NCBI GenBank assembly: GCA_022059125.1
Contig: JAEUWY010000023.1
Location: 248,001-312,000 of the forward strand
Length of the DNA stretch: 64,000 bases
Direction of reading: 5' to 3'
From: Corynespora cassiicola
Lineage: Eukaryota; Ascomycota; Dothideomycetes; Pleosporales; Corynesporascaceae
The notes beneath the pieces are model-generated. The model was given only the letters and a program-made list of their open reading frames with translations. It did not search any database and was not told where the DNA came from. Shown here piece after piece: positions 9,906 to 21,405 of the stretch. The stretch's first letter is position 1, and every line of letters starts with the position of its first letter. The translations under genes were made by a program, and so were the position numbers.

Positions 9906-11134
9906 TTATCCTTTGACTTGGAGAACAATGACCGAATTCACCACCTTCGTCCAAGGATGAACCTCAGCGAGGATATCGTATCCGACATTCGCCAATTCCT
10001 GAGAAAGCTCCAAAATCTGTCAAAAATAAGCCTACACCCCAACAAACCCATTGTCGCAAAGGTTTTAGTTCCACTTACAGGATACAGCACACTCCTCAAC
10101 CCCTGCGCACTCCTCGCCACCACCAAAGTGCCCGGCTCCAGTTTCTTCGCAAGCGACGCGAGAATCCCCATCTTCGTCTGGGTATCCATACCCACCAGGG
10201 CCGCCAAAAATACCACCTGGAAGCCTTTCCAAGCCGTGCTTGTCGCTATACCCGCAATCGGGTCTATGCTGATCGAAGCATCCACGCTGACGTCTTCGCA
10301 CGAGAAGGACATGCGCGGGCCATATCCTAGCCGATGGGCCAGGCTCCGCGACGTTCGGAGTGCCTGCAGATCGCGATCCACGTTATGTACGATGGCTTCT
10401 GGGTAGCGATCTAGGACACAAAAAGAGGTCAAGGGCAAGGGTCCTGAGCCGATGAAGGCAATCTTGCAGGGGGAAGGGCGACAGTCGGGGCTGCAGACGG
10501 GCAAGAAGGCTTCCAGTGTGCAGCACTCTAAGCGCGAAAGGTCGATGTAGTTCTGGTGGTATGGAAAGGAGGAAAGCAGCTTTTGGGTATGGGAAGACGA
10601 TACTGTCCCCGGTCAGTGCACGGTCTTGGTCATAGTGCAGGAGAGGGGTGGCAAACCGAGCGGGGTGGATGCACTGATGATGCGCTGGGCCCAATACAGT
10701 TCCAACTGTCCTTCTGCAGTGGCGCAAAGTGGGCGTAGCTGAAGACATAGCGCTTCCACTCCTCTAATGCTAAGCACATAGGATGCAAAGTCTTCGCCTC
10801 GAGGTGTTATGCATAGATTCACTAGTCGTGTGAGCAGTGAATTGACTTGCTCTCCAGGCGCAAGACTTGGAAGACTGCTAAGTGTAGAGTGAATGTGTCT
10901 CAGTTCCTCAACAAGTTCGTGTGCGGCAGAAGTCATGGCAGTGGGGGTCGCAGGAGGGGAATCTTGCGTCATCTGCTGGCTGTGTGCCTTCAACTTCGAC
11001 TTCCCCACGTCGGCAAACGAAGCATATTTGTTGTCCATTTGGGAGCAGTAGTGATGTGATAAGTGTTCGTGAGGTTGTGATTGCATGGGTGAATGGGTTC
11101 CTGGAAGTGTGTGTCCACCGGAACTTGCAGACAT
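9906..11134 (-). CDS. Nicotianamine synthase
   Basis: Three exons: 11134-10657, 10602-10079 and 10016-9906, about 370 residues. The SAM-binding motif GSGPLPLTS lies at ~211-219 and is followed by AIVHNVDRD, both diagnostic of nicotianamine synthase. Upstream FPYHQNYIDLSRLE and the C-terminal DILAEVHPWTKVVNSVIVLQ also fit the family. The enzyme condenses three S-adenosylmethionine molecules into nicotianamine, a cytosolic Fe/Ni/Zn/Cu chelator; fungal members are patchily distributed. The donor of intron 1 is uncertain: GTTTGC (exon end 10657) and GTGCAT (exon end 10675) are both in phase and differ by six residues. The second intron has a clean GTAAGT donor. The first ~70 residues are low complexity; I chose the MSASSGG start over the in-frame ATG at 11194. 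Confidence 0.88.
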
Positions 11135-11610
11135 GGTGAAGAGATTTATAGGCCTGCAAGGGACGGGGATAGGTAGGCTGAAGTAAGAAAACAAAACCTC
11201 GTGACAAACTCTTCAAACTGTCAAATTCGACCGGAGGGTATAGCGGTAATAACTACTGCCTGGTTGGTTCGGCTTGACATGAGTACCTTGTTGGCCTGTG
11301 GGGGGTTAGTTCTTGCCGGCAACGGAAGCTATGCCCAGTGTGGTGGATTTCCCAAGGAGGGGGGTCAGGCAAAGGCAATAAGAGGGTGAGAATGTAGACA
11401 TTGAACATATTAGATCTAGTGTGAAGGGGCCAGGCTGGCGCTAGGCCCTATTCCCTGTCGGCATATCATTCGGCGAGCGGTCAATTCGATAACGTGCCGT
11501 TTGCAAATTCTCACCACATGCAGGCCACCCTGGCGTAGGTGCGGGTATCGCGCATTTCTCTCTGCTTGGCTGCCATGCTGCGTGGGAGTGCCTGTGGGGT
11601 ATTGCTGTAC
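11135..11610. other. Intergenic, NAS promoter and amidohydrolase 3' flank
   Basis: 476 bp between two minus-strand genes. No gene recognised. Confidence 0.5.
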
Positions 11611-13693
11611 TTAGGGCTTTGACCTCCACGGAGGATTGTCTGGACCAGCGCGTTTGTAGACCAGTTTGCCACCAACCCACGTCTCCCTGACTGTTGCTTT
11701 CCGCAAAGATTCCATATCCATCAACTCCAGTGGCTCGTCGAGCACTACCCAGTCGGCGTAAGCGCCCGCCTCGATAGCGCCGGCTTTGCCTTCGAGGAAG
11801 GCCGCGTAAGAGGGATTCACGGTGAAGCCTTCCAGAGCATCCTCAAAGGTGACGGTTTCTGAGGGGTACCAGCCCTCTGTACCACCTTCAGTATCCAGAC
11901 CGGTCCGAGGACTGCGCCGCGTCACAGCCGCATAGATCCCTTCGAAGACATTGGCTGGTTCGACAGGAAAGTCACTTCCAAGGACTGGATTCAACGGGAG
12001 AAGCGAACGCATGCGATAGGCCTCTTGTTCCGTACGCTTCTTGCCCAACCTGGTCTCCGCGTAATACATATCGGAAGTCGCGTGCGTCGGCTGGATCGAC
12101 GGAATGATACCAATCTCGGCCATTCTTTGCTGGTCGTCGGGGTGGATGATCTGCGCGTGCTCGATGCGGAAGCGGTGCTTCTTCTGACATTCATGCAGGG
12201 TCGAGTCTGGGCATAGCACCTTCAGCGCAGACTCGAAAGCATCGATGGCTAATCGATTGGCGAGGTCGCCTATCGCATGGATATTGACCTGGAATCCAGC
12301 TGACGCCCATTGGTGTGTTAACTGGGTCAGCGTGGTGGCATTGACCAGGAGAGACCCAGAAGATGTTTTTTTGTCACTGTAGGGCTCGATCATGGCACTG
12401 CCCCAACTTCCCAGCGCGCCATCTGTTCGCTGTAAGCATTATCCCTGCACGCATGGCAGCTGTACATACCTCCGAACAATTTCACGCTGTGCACGTGTAA
12501 CTTCCCGTTGGGCATGCTGATCTTGTTGGCATCCTTGGGACAGAAGGTATTTCTTGTCTCGCACTCAATCATGGCATTCACGCGAACGTTCCAGTCGTCG
12601 TCATTGGCAAGCTCTTGATAAAGCTGCAACTCGGATGGGAAAACGCCAGCATCGTGCATGCCCACGATTCCCAATTTGTTCAACTCCCACATGGCCTCTT
12701 TGATGAACTTTGTCTGACGCTGCCTGTTTGGTCGTGGATAGAACTTGGCGATAATATCCATGGCATTGTCGCAAAAGACGCCCTTGGCCGGAATTTCGCC
12801 GCCTGGAACATCAGGCAGGGGCGATGGTAAAAGGGACAGAACCTTGTCTGAAACCCAGATGCAGTGGACATCGATTCTATCGAGCATGACATATTGGTCT
12901 TTGAACGTGTCCCCAATTTCCAGGTCCGACTGATCGACGTTAGCTTCCAGCCTCAAGCAGCAGTGCGTTATTGGACGCAATTTTGCCAAGCATTCGCCAA
13001 TCGTATTGGGAGGAAAACAAAGCAGCACTGGTAGAATCGAAGTTTGGGATAACATACTGCCACGGGCCATCTCCCCTGGAAATGTGCCTGGTCCCAGCCA
13101 ATTCCCCGCAGCCACTGCTCACTTGTCCCAACCTCGGGGCGTTGAGTTTTGTACTGTACGAGTCTCTCCTGGACCTCTTCCATGGACTTGGATCCGAAGA
13201 GGTCCACCGAGTCTAGCAACTCTCCATACTGGAGAAGGTGGCCATGGCCATCCCAAAGACCAGGGACCACGTGGCCGGTGCGGTAGGCTTTGCTGAGCTC
13301 GAAGGACGTGTCGTCAATGAAGACGCGAGAGAACCTTCCGTTGGAAACACTGAAGCACTCGGCGTGTGGCAGCGCTGAGCTAAGGGTCCGGACACTAACG
13401 TAGCAGTGTGTAGTCGAAAAAAGATTACGGATGATCTTGAAAAATATGTTATCTGGAATGAGCTTGAGCAAGAGTGACAGGGCACTGGGGGCGCCAATTT
13501 GGTAGACGAGGGCGGCTAACAAAATGGGCAAAGAGGCCCAAAACAGAGTCGACACGGACGGCATCGTGCCCCAAGAATTGTCGTTTGCAATGGGCCGGGG
13601 ATCAGCGTTGGGAGTCAGAGGTTTTCTCTCTGGGCTGGCTTCCGTTGCAGGAGGCGTGCTTATCGATAGGGACAGCCGCGGTTCCCCGACCAA
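11611..13693 (-). CDS. Membrane-anchored YtcJ-type amidohydrolase (amidohydrolase 3)
   Basis: Exons 13693-13058, 12929-12470 and 12422-11611 give about 635 residues; introns have GTATGT donors and keep phase. A hydrophobic segment at residues ~49-76 precedes the catalytic domain, so the enzyme is probably a type II membrane protein or cleaved at a signal anchor. The metal-binding entry motif WDGHGHL is at ~148-153. Later family motifs are DRIDVHCIWVS, LFGDGALGSWGSAM (made only after the second intron is removed), NIHAIGDLAN and HAQIIHPDD. The C-terminus has the FTVNPSYAAFLEGKAGAIEAGAYADWVVLDEPL signature that closes the composite beta-sandwich of amidohydrolases. Substrate unknown; relatives hydrolyse N-acyl or exo-amide bonds. 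Confidence 0.9.
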
Positions 13694-14390
13694 TTAGGAA
13701 GGTAGGGAGTCGTGCGATAGCGCGCCAGTTGGACCCGGGCGTCACCGTCGCCATCGACACGGCGACTCTGCCCAATATTGCCTGCCATGTGTTCGTCCGT
13801 GAACAGACGGGCAGTGCGGGAATCAGAATGGCGCCTCAATAAACCCGGTCCCCTCGGCTCCCAGCGTGTGCCGACTCCTCTGACCCAAACCGCCGGCCCT
13901 ACCGCGACCCCGCCCCATGAAACCTCATGGCCCTATCCCGATGGATGGCTAGCTTGAAGCTTGTTACAGCTTTATGGCCTTGTCGGACCCTCATGCTGGG
14001 GCACCGACGGCCGTTGGCTCCAGGCGACGGCTTGTCCGGTCAAGGCAAAAGGCGGTGAGGGCCAATTGACAATGCCATCCCGACGACTGTGGGCTTTTCT
14101 GACAGCGCCGTGGACCAGTTCGAGCGATCCTTCACCACTTTTTAAACGCATCGCGTGCGCAAGCAAATGCATAAATGCCTTGGCCCGGATACGCATTGGC
14201 CCAGCCGTCGACATGCCAGCACGCAGAGGCTCGGCAATGAGCCGGGCTAGTGTGGGGGCCGACGTTAAATATCCCGCGCTTCCCCGGTCGAAAATGAGGA
14301 GGCTGAATAGAGCCTCACGACCGACTTTGCGGCGCGTCCTGTGTGTAGCGTGACACCAAACCCCCCACATCACGGGGCTGTAAGAGTCGT
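13694..14390. promoter_or_regulatory. Divergent promoter, amidohydrolase and CorA-like genes
   Basis: 697 bp between opposite starts. A TTAAATA element near 14265-14272 sits ~120 bp before the CorA-like start and could be a TATA-type site. Nothing else recognised. Confidence 0.45.
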
Positions 14391-16855
14391 ATGGCTACGA
14401 ATGATGTCGAGGTGCTCAAGAAGCAGCTAGAGACGCTTCAGCGGTCACACGAGACCCTGCTAAAAAGCTTGTCCTCGTCCAACGGGTCGTTCGGACCCTC
14501 CGAGATACCACTCCAGCGATCAACCACGGTGCGGGATGAACGCGTCAACGCCGTCTTTGCCGACACTTCCACTCTCTCCGACGACAGCGACGACGAGGAC
14601 GACTCGTTCTTTGTCCAGGGCGATCTACCCTCGCAGTCATTTGACCATGAACACTTGCGCGAGCACCTGAAGACTCATGACTGGAAAGAGCATGGCCGGG
14701 AAATTCTGGCCTCGATCGTTTCGAACCCTGCTCGAATCTCAAAACAGCCGCATCTATTCCACACGGGACCCGGGCCAGCCGAGGACAGGAGTCATTACTC
14801 ACATTTCCAGTATACCCCCCTCCCCAGATGCCGAGTTCCGTCCCCATTGCTGAACAAGCCAGGGTCTACGATGTCGGCGTCGATGGCAAGGCCGAACTGG
14901 TGGAGATGAGTGGAGCAGACAATAACATGTCCAAGGCAACCGAGATATGGCATTCCATCAGGGTATGCCTAGCCGATGCCAATTTTGACCGCGGGCTGAC
15001 CAGAGTCTTCCAGAATATCGGCGTGACCAAGAAGGAAGGGCAACAAACCGTCGGGCGTGTCACGTGAGTCCTCATCATGCCTCCAGGGCTCCCATCCGGG
15101 CAACCATGGGAACCGTACTGCCTCGACACGGCGTCGGCTGACAGTCATATCACAGCATTGCTCGCGAGCCGGCCCCGATACTGTTTGGTGCTCTCCATCT
15201 TACCATGCATAAGACTTTCGATATGGATGAGCTCTTTAAACACCTTGTTGAAGCAGAGGCGTCTTCAGTAGGTCATCAGGCAAAGAACTCTTCCTTCACT
15301 ATCGCTACTGACGTATTGCCGTAGGCGAGTATGCATCGAGCATTCGACGAGGATCCAAAACACCAAAAGACGTTCTTCTTCACATTCGAATACTACACCA
15401 TCATTGGCGAAGACTGCAAGCCTATGCAATGGCAACTTGCTGATAAACAAGACACAGGTCCAAGTGAGAGCCACGTACCCTTGACGAGATGCGGTGCGGT
15501 TGTGGCCTTGGCTCTGTATGATGACAAGCCCCGTCGGCTTCGGAATCGTTCCAGGCGAGCAAAGACCAAGTACGGATGGGTTCAAGACATTTGGTCGCCA
15601 TGGCAGGTTCTTGTCGTAGAATGCTTTCCGTGAGCAATGCGCAGGTTCATCTTTGTTTTAGATGCTGATTGTATACAGTGATTGGAGAGCCACGGCGGAC
15701 ACATACGAGACCGGACATCGTTACCTGAACGGACCAGAGGCTTTCCTCCACGCTCTCTTGACAGAGTATCGCGACGCTCGGCGACGCTACGAAGATATAT
15801 ATAAGCGCATCACAGAATTAATCACACCACCCCTAAGTTTTATATTTGACGCCGACTTGCGGGACGAGCGTCTTTTCGAGGACCGAAACTTTACCTGGAC
15901 ACGACGCTACTTTTACGCACATCAGACTCTGGGCAACGTCAACGACTCGATAAAATCCATGATTGACGCTTTCGAAGACACTTTCACAGACGAAGTGTGG
16001 GACGGAAAATCCAAGACGCTATGGCCGCTATTCGAAGAATCGCCACGGAATGATCACTGGCTGCGAAGACTCCGGGTCCTCCGCCTGCAATTCGAGCGCG
16101 AAATGAAGGAACTCCGTATCCTCCAACGCGAAAACAACGAACGCCGCCGCGAAATCGAATCGCTGCAGGAACACCTCTTCTCTGGCACCTCGATCCAAGA
16201 ATCGCGCAAATCCGTCGAACTGTCCGACATCACGGTGCAGCAGGGCCGTAACATCAAGCTCCTCACCATCGTCAACCTCTTCTTCATGCCCCTCACCTTC
16301 GTCACGTCCGTCTACGGCATGACCAACATGCCCGAGCACCCCTCGAGCTTCTGGCCCTTTGGCGTCACCCTCTTCGCAATCTGCATCCCCTTCTTCTCCC
16401 TCATCGGTTTCCTGTCCACAAACTTCGGCTACATGATGTGGGTCTCCAAAACCAAGCAACTGTACCGCTGGCTCCGCCCCAAGCCCAAGGAAAAGAAGAA
16501 CTCCCCCAGCAGCGAAGTCGAACCTGGCGTGCAGCCTGGCCAGGTGAACCGCACGATGTCCACCGAGGTGGGCATGCAGCTGCGCATGGGTCAACAGGCT
16601 CCCGTGGGCGGATCGGCGGCTCCTACGCGTCCTGGCACGCCCTCACAGCAGCAGCTCAATTTGCAGCGCCGCATGAGCGCTGTGGCGCGGCCTACACATC
16701 CGAATATCGGGCGCATGGTGGCGGCCATGGGGGAGGGGAAGCAGAGCAGTCTTGTGCGCATGGGGACGCTTCGGGGGAGTGTGGATGAGCTGCGGGAAAA
16801 GGATGGGGATGCGAGTACGGGGCGGGAGACGGTGATTGATGTGCATGAGCGGTAG
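14391..16855 (+). CDS. CorA-like divalent-cation channel domain protein
   Basis: Five exons: 14391-14809, 14863-15063, 15156-15267, 15325-15629 and 15679-16855. All are GT-AG and in phase, giving 737 residues. The N-terminus has a short coiled coil (VLKKQLETLQRSHETLL), then an acidic patch (DDSDDEDD). The middle ~300 residues are the fungal CorA-like cytosolic domain (VYDVGVDG, EPAPILFGALHLTMHKTFDMDEL, VLVVECFPDWRA). A long helix leads to two C-terminal membrane segments (about 540-558 and 573-592). Between them the YGMTNM signature (~558-563) replaces the bacterial GMN selectivity loop, as usual in fungal relatives. The cytosolic tail is rich in Pro, Gln and Arg. Probable Mg2+ or other divalent-cation conduction at the plasma membrane or an internal membrane; ion not provable here. 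Confidence 0.88.
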
Positions 16856-17433
16856 GCCGCAAGAAAAGATTGGGGAGAAGAGAAACAAAGTACGAGCAAA
16901 AGAACAGAGCCAGGAGTTGGCGGGATGCGAGAAGCTTGTGGGGGGGTGGAGAACAAGGTAATGGATGGAAATGCGTATGCCGGCATGATTACTACGACGA
17001 CACGAAGCTCGCGAGCAAAAAAGTAAAGGGATATTCGCAATGAGCTAGGTAATGACTAGATGGGATGATCACTCATTGGACTGGTGGAATTGTAACATAT
17101 ACACTCCTTAGAGGATAAAAGCCACGAGGGTTTGCACGCTGTTTGGACGTGCTGCTAGATGATGTATCAAACGCAAAATGGATGCAAGATGGAGGATAGA
17201 GAGATAGAGACAACATATGTACAATCGCTACGACGCGGAATAATACAGTCAATGGTATTACATATTGAAAATCAAGACTTGACATGAACATCGCCCTCGG
17301 CCCAGATCCCTACGCTTGCGGCGAGAACTGGGAAAAGGTAGTCTAGCAGCGATCAAAAAGCTGGCATTAGCACAACGCATAAGCCCAGAAGAAAAGAAGA
17401 TAGAGGGCGAAAAAAAGAAAGAAAGGGCCAAGG
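16856..17433. other. Convergent 3' spacer
   Basis: 578 bp between the CorA-like stop and the stop of the minus-strand gene at 17434. AT-rich in the middle. Nothing recognised. Confidence 0.5.
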
Positions 17434-18945
17434 CTATGATCCACTCCCACTCGAAGCCTGACCCGACGACACCGCACTTGTAGCATTAGCAGCAACAGGG
17501 AAAGCAGGTAGATTCGCCTCTCCTTCCGCAATGCCCATCTCCATGTGCGAGAGGCTATCCACATCATCCTGCTTGTCCCCGAGCAGCCCCTCCGGTACCC
17601 TCGCCCCGGCCTCTCTAATCTCCCTCTTGATGACCGCCCCATCCACACCGCGGGTATACTTGACCGCCAGAGAAAACAACCGCGCCGAACCCGCAACATC
17701 CGCGGCCGTCTCTTTATACTCTGCCAACTCGCCACTCCCGGCATCCTCCATCTTCTGGAACGCAATGGCGGTGCGCAGATAGATGTGCCCGACATCACTC
17801 GCGCCGACCCAATCGGACAAGAAGTCCTCAAACTCGGTGTCCATGGCCTCGCGCATGATCTTGATGGAGCGCATCCCCCAGTACACCGCCTCCTCCCACT
17901 GCGCGAGCTGGATGTGGGCCGCGCACACGCGCGCCACGAGCTTGATGCGCAGCACGATGCGCACCGTCGCGCCCGTCTGGCCCGCAAACTTGCCCTCGGT
18001 GATCTCGTCGTGGAAGAAGTGGTCCGCCTGCACGCGCCGCGTGCGCCCGGAGATGAGGATGTGGATGGCGTGGAACGCATCAATGTACACGGCCAGCGCC
18101 TCTGCGGGCAGCCTGTCGGCGAGCAGCGCGTCGCCGCGCTCCATGATGGCGAAACCCTTCTCGCAGCACTGCGCGAGCGTGTCGTTCGGAACCGCCATTT
18201 GCCGCTCGAGCTCGGCCCGCACGCCCGGCTCGAAGCCCTCGACGTCGACCTGGAACAGGCCCTTGACGCAGCCGAACGGGAGCAGGATCTGCTTCTGCAG
18301 CGCACAAGGGATGGCGCGCGGCGAGGCCGGGTAGTAGGGGTCGCGCAGCACGAACCCGACGCGCAGGTGCTCGTTCAGCGCTGGGTAGTTGAGCGCCGAG
18401 TAGTACCACACGCGGCAGAAGAGGTGCAGGTCCGGGAGCAGGATGACCATGGTGTGCTCGGGGATCGTCTGGTGCACCGGAGCCGTGATTTGCACGAGGG
18501 CGTGGTGCGAGGTGAACTTTGAGGCGCGGGGGCCGGCCGCTACGATGGGGACGAGCCCTTCGGCGGAGATGTGGTTCACTGCGTTGATCCAGGCTACATC
18601 AGCGATTAACGTCTTGCGGAAGAGGGCAGCGGCGGTGACGAAGGGCGGTTTGCGGAGGGGTGGGCGGGCGAATGGCAGCGCGCCGTCCTCCGCGGGCCAG
18701 AAATGTAGATGGATACACGTACCTGCCGTGGGCCATGGTGTTTCAATGCGCACAAAGACGTGCTCGCGGCGAAACACGGTCTGCGCCTCGTAGTATAACT
18801 GGCGGTTTACGCGGTAGAGGTCGAGGTCGAAGTGGTACTGGCCGCCGCCGAATTCACCCTCTTTAGTCTCTGGTTGGAGATAGAGAGAATATATCTCCTC
18901 GCGCAGTTCCAGCGGAAGGCGCAGGAAATGGCATGTGGCGGCCAT
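17434..18945 (-). CDS. F-box-like hypothetical protein
   Basis: A single 503-residue frame starting MAATCHFLRLPLELREEIYSLY. The LPLELREEIY pattern near the N-terminus is the usual opening of fungal F-box-like or DUF proteins. The rest shows no domain I can name. Residues ~260-430 are helical and repetitive in layout (EALAVYIDAFHAIHIL, KLVARVCAAHIQLAQWEEAV), which would suit a TPR-like scaffold. The C-terminal 60 residues are polar, Ala/Ser/Gly-rich and probably disordered. High third-position GC gives long shadow frames on both strands; this frame is chosen for its start, its composition and the F-box-like motif. Confidence 0.75.
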   Translation of the reverse strand: MAATCHFLRLPLELREEIYSLYLQPETKEGEFGGGQYHFDLDLYRVNRQLYYEAQTVFRREHVFVRIETPWPTAGTCIHLHFWPAEDGALPFARPPLRKPPFVTAAALFRKTLIADVAWINAVNHISAEGLVPIVAAGPRASKFTSHHALVQITAPVHQTIPEHTMVILLPDLHLFCRVWYYSALNYPALNEHLRVGFVLRDPYYPASPRAIPCALQKQILLPFGCVKGLFQVDVEGFEPGVRAELERQMAVPNDTLAQCCEKGFAIMERGDALLADRLPAEALAVYIDAFHAIHILISGRTRRVQADHFFHDEITEGKFAGQTGATVRIVLRIKLVARVCAAHIQLAQWEEAVYWGMRSIKIMREAMDTEFEDFLSDWVGASDVGHIYLRTAIAFQKMEDAGSGELAEYKETAADVAGSARLFSLAVKYTRGVDGAVIKREIREAGARVPEGLLGDKQDDVDSLSHMEMGIAEGEANLPAFPVAANATSAVSSGQASSGSGS

Positions 18946-19341
18946 GGCTCAGAATCGTCCTTGCTCGGCAAAGATGGAATGCTCCTCGACAGATTCGCTC
19001 GGCTTCTATGGCCCTGTCGCAACGAAAGGACAGAGGATAACGGTAGATAGGTGTGAGGGTGGGTTTAGTGAGACGTCACGGAAACACCCCACCACTTAAC
19101 GCCGATCGATTCCGGGTGGGTGGCCCAAGCTTCTCGAACCGGTCAAGATGAAAGCCATTTCATCACTATTGTACGATGCTGATTTGATACCAGCTCTATA
19201 ATACAGGTGCCCGCCATACAGGCCTTTGGATCAGCACAACCGCCCGGCTTACCATATGCAAATCGCTTCTAATCAATAAGAGTGGAAACGCTACTTGTTT
19301 TATAGCCAGAACTCCATGCCACCTTTTCCCGCAATCTCCCT
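18946..19341. other. Intergenic, promoter of the F-box-like gene and TIM50 3' flank
   Basis: 396 bp between two minus-strand genes. No gene recognised. Confidence 0.5.
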
Positions 19342-21006
19342 CTATTTCTTCTCTTCCGAGCTGCCGGAGGAACCTCCGCCCAGCCAGCTGAAGGCGCTGC
19401 TCTTCATGCTCTTCATGGCCTCCTCCTGCATCTTCTTCTCTTCCTCGGCCATCTCCTTGAGCCACCTCTCGCCGTTCTCGCGAATCTCCTTGTCCATGGC
19501 CTCATAGTTCTTCTGGCCGATTTCGCGGAACATGTCACTCATCATCTTGCCCTGGGCCATGCCTTCGGAGATGTTCGTGCCGTCGCTGAGGATCATCTGT
19601 CCCTGTCGGTTGTTGATGCCAAGCGCACCGGCAACGCCGCCGAACAAGCTGGCCTTGCCCTTCCTCTTGCGCTGCTCTTCGAGATCCTTGTTGAACTGCT
19701 CACGGAGCTTTGCCTCACGGCGCGCAAATTCCTCAGGGATGTCCTTGCCTTCCATTGACTTCAAGACTTGGCGGACGTCGAGAGGGCCGCTCTGTGACAT
19801 CATGGCAAGGTATTCGAGGAACGGGATCAGAGAGACGAGGCCCTTGTCGCCGGAGGTTCCTTTCCATTTGGGAAGCACAATGGCGTTATCGGGCTGGAGC
19901 TTAACATGGCTGGGGTCGGTGTCAATGATGATGGTCTTGGACAGGTCACGGTTGAGGTAGGTGAGATCCTATGTTGTATTAGTTTTTTTTTTTCGTCGTG
20001 TGGGGCCAAACAATCGTACCTTGATGTACTCGCCGTTCTCGTAGCGCGTAGCCTCACGGAAAAGAGGCCACATGACGACGCGGAAGGGGTCGAGCTTTCG
20101 GATGATGAGGTCGGCATCCATGGACCTGACCGAAGTGAAGATGACAAGCTCGTAGTACTGGCTCAGGTAGCGGAGGAAGTAGTCGACGCCAGGGCGCTTG
20201 GCCGTCCTCCAGCCGTGCTGCCTATCCCATTCAGAGTGCACCAGCAGGTCTTCCAAGCTGAGCACAAGGGTGAGCGGCGGCGCAGGGTCCATGTCTGGCA
20301 GCAGCTTGGGGAAGGTTGGCTCGGTGTAGTAGCCCACCTGGCCACCAAGACGAGCTTTGGCGCGGTTGTACATGGCCGAAGGGCTCCATCCCGCTGGCGC
20401 ATCTGGGTTGGCCTTCTCCTCCTCTTCAGTGTCCCACGGCCTACCCAGGTAGACAGCTCCGATGGTGCTCATGACCAGGGCAGCAATGTACGAGTAGTTG
20501 GCAACGCGGTTCCGCCGCCTGTCAGTGCTCGTCTCGTATGCAGACTTGGGGAGCTCTCCGCCCTCACGGCCGCCGGCACCGCCAGGTGCGGGCTCTCCAG
20601 TGGGGTCTCCGGTGACGTTGTTGGGATCGGCCTCGCCGGCCTTGGACTTGGCCTCTGCCTCGCCGAACTCGGCGCCAAAGGTCGACGGGATGCCCTGACG
20701 GAGATCTGGCAATGGCTTCTGGGGCTTTGGGGGCTCCTCGGGGGTGGTGTTGCGCTCGGGCGCGGCGGCGGCATCGAACTCGGGCTGCTCCTCTGGATGG
20801 ACGGGGCTCGGGCGCGACTTGTTTGTCTCATCGAACTTGACGGGGCCTGACTTTTTCCACGTCTGGTCCTTTCCAGGCTTCGACGGCGGCGGCCTGTTGC
20901 TCGCGTAGGAGCGTGTCCAGTGCGACGATGCGGCCAGAGGAGCTGTGCGAGGGCGGGTCAAGGCCGGGTTGGCGCGCAGGGCGCGAGTGGCTGCGCGCGA
21001 CAGCAT
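19342..21006 (-). CDS. TIM50: TIM50, TIM23 translocase receptor subunit
   Basis: Two exons, 21006-20020 and 19968-19342, joined at GAATACATCAAG / GATCTCACC, giving 537 residues. The intron is 51 bp (GTACGA donor) and contains an A-run. An Arg/Ala-rich mitochondrial presequence occupies residues ~1-35. A Pro/Glu-rich linker follows, then one membrane segment (YSYIAALVMSTIGAVYLG, ~171-188) and the FCP1/NIF-like domain (LTLVLSLEDLLVHSEWD...RPGVDYFLRYLSQYYELVIFTS). The catalytic DxDx(T/V) of FCP1 phosphatases is replaced by SLEDLL, as in other Tim50 proteins, so phosphatase activity is not expected. It receives presequence proteins in the intermembrane space and hands them to Tim23. Confidence 0.95.
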
Positions 21007-21405
21007 TGCGATTGGGGCGCGTGGGGGCAGGCGGACGACTACAAATTACAAGGGGAATGCAGGGCTACAATACATTGATGGAAGAGAAGGTCGGCTTGGT
21101 CGTCCTGGGGGCGGCGTGGAGCTCAGCGCAGAATCGGTCGAGTCTGCGGTCTCCCGACCGATGAAATAATTGATGGACGCCGCGCTTGGCAGCGTGCCCC
21201 GTGCTCTGCGCCGCTGCCGAAGGTAAGGTGTCACGTCTCTTTTTGGAGACCCTCCCCAGCGCGCGTGCTTATAAGCACAGCACTGTCGCCGAACCCCCGA
21301 GTCCTCTTCTCCAGACCGGCCCGTAGACTACATTCCTTTTTCCCTGTCCATTTGCCCCCCTTGTGGCCAGTCCCATGTCTCCGCCCCGAGACTGCGACGA
21401 CTGGC
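21007..21405. promoter_or_regulatory. Divergent promoter, TIM50 and EDEM genes
   Basis: 399 bp between opposite starts. No specific site identified. Confidence 0.45.
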
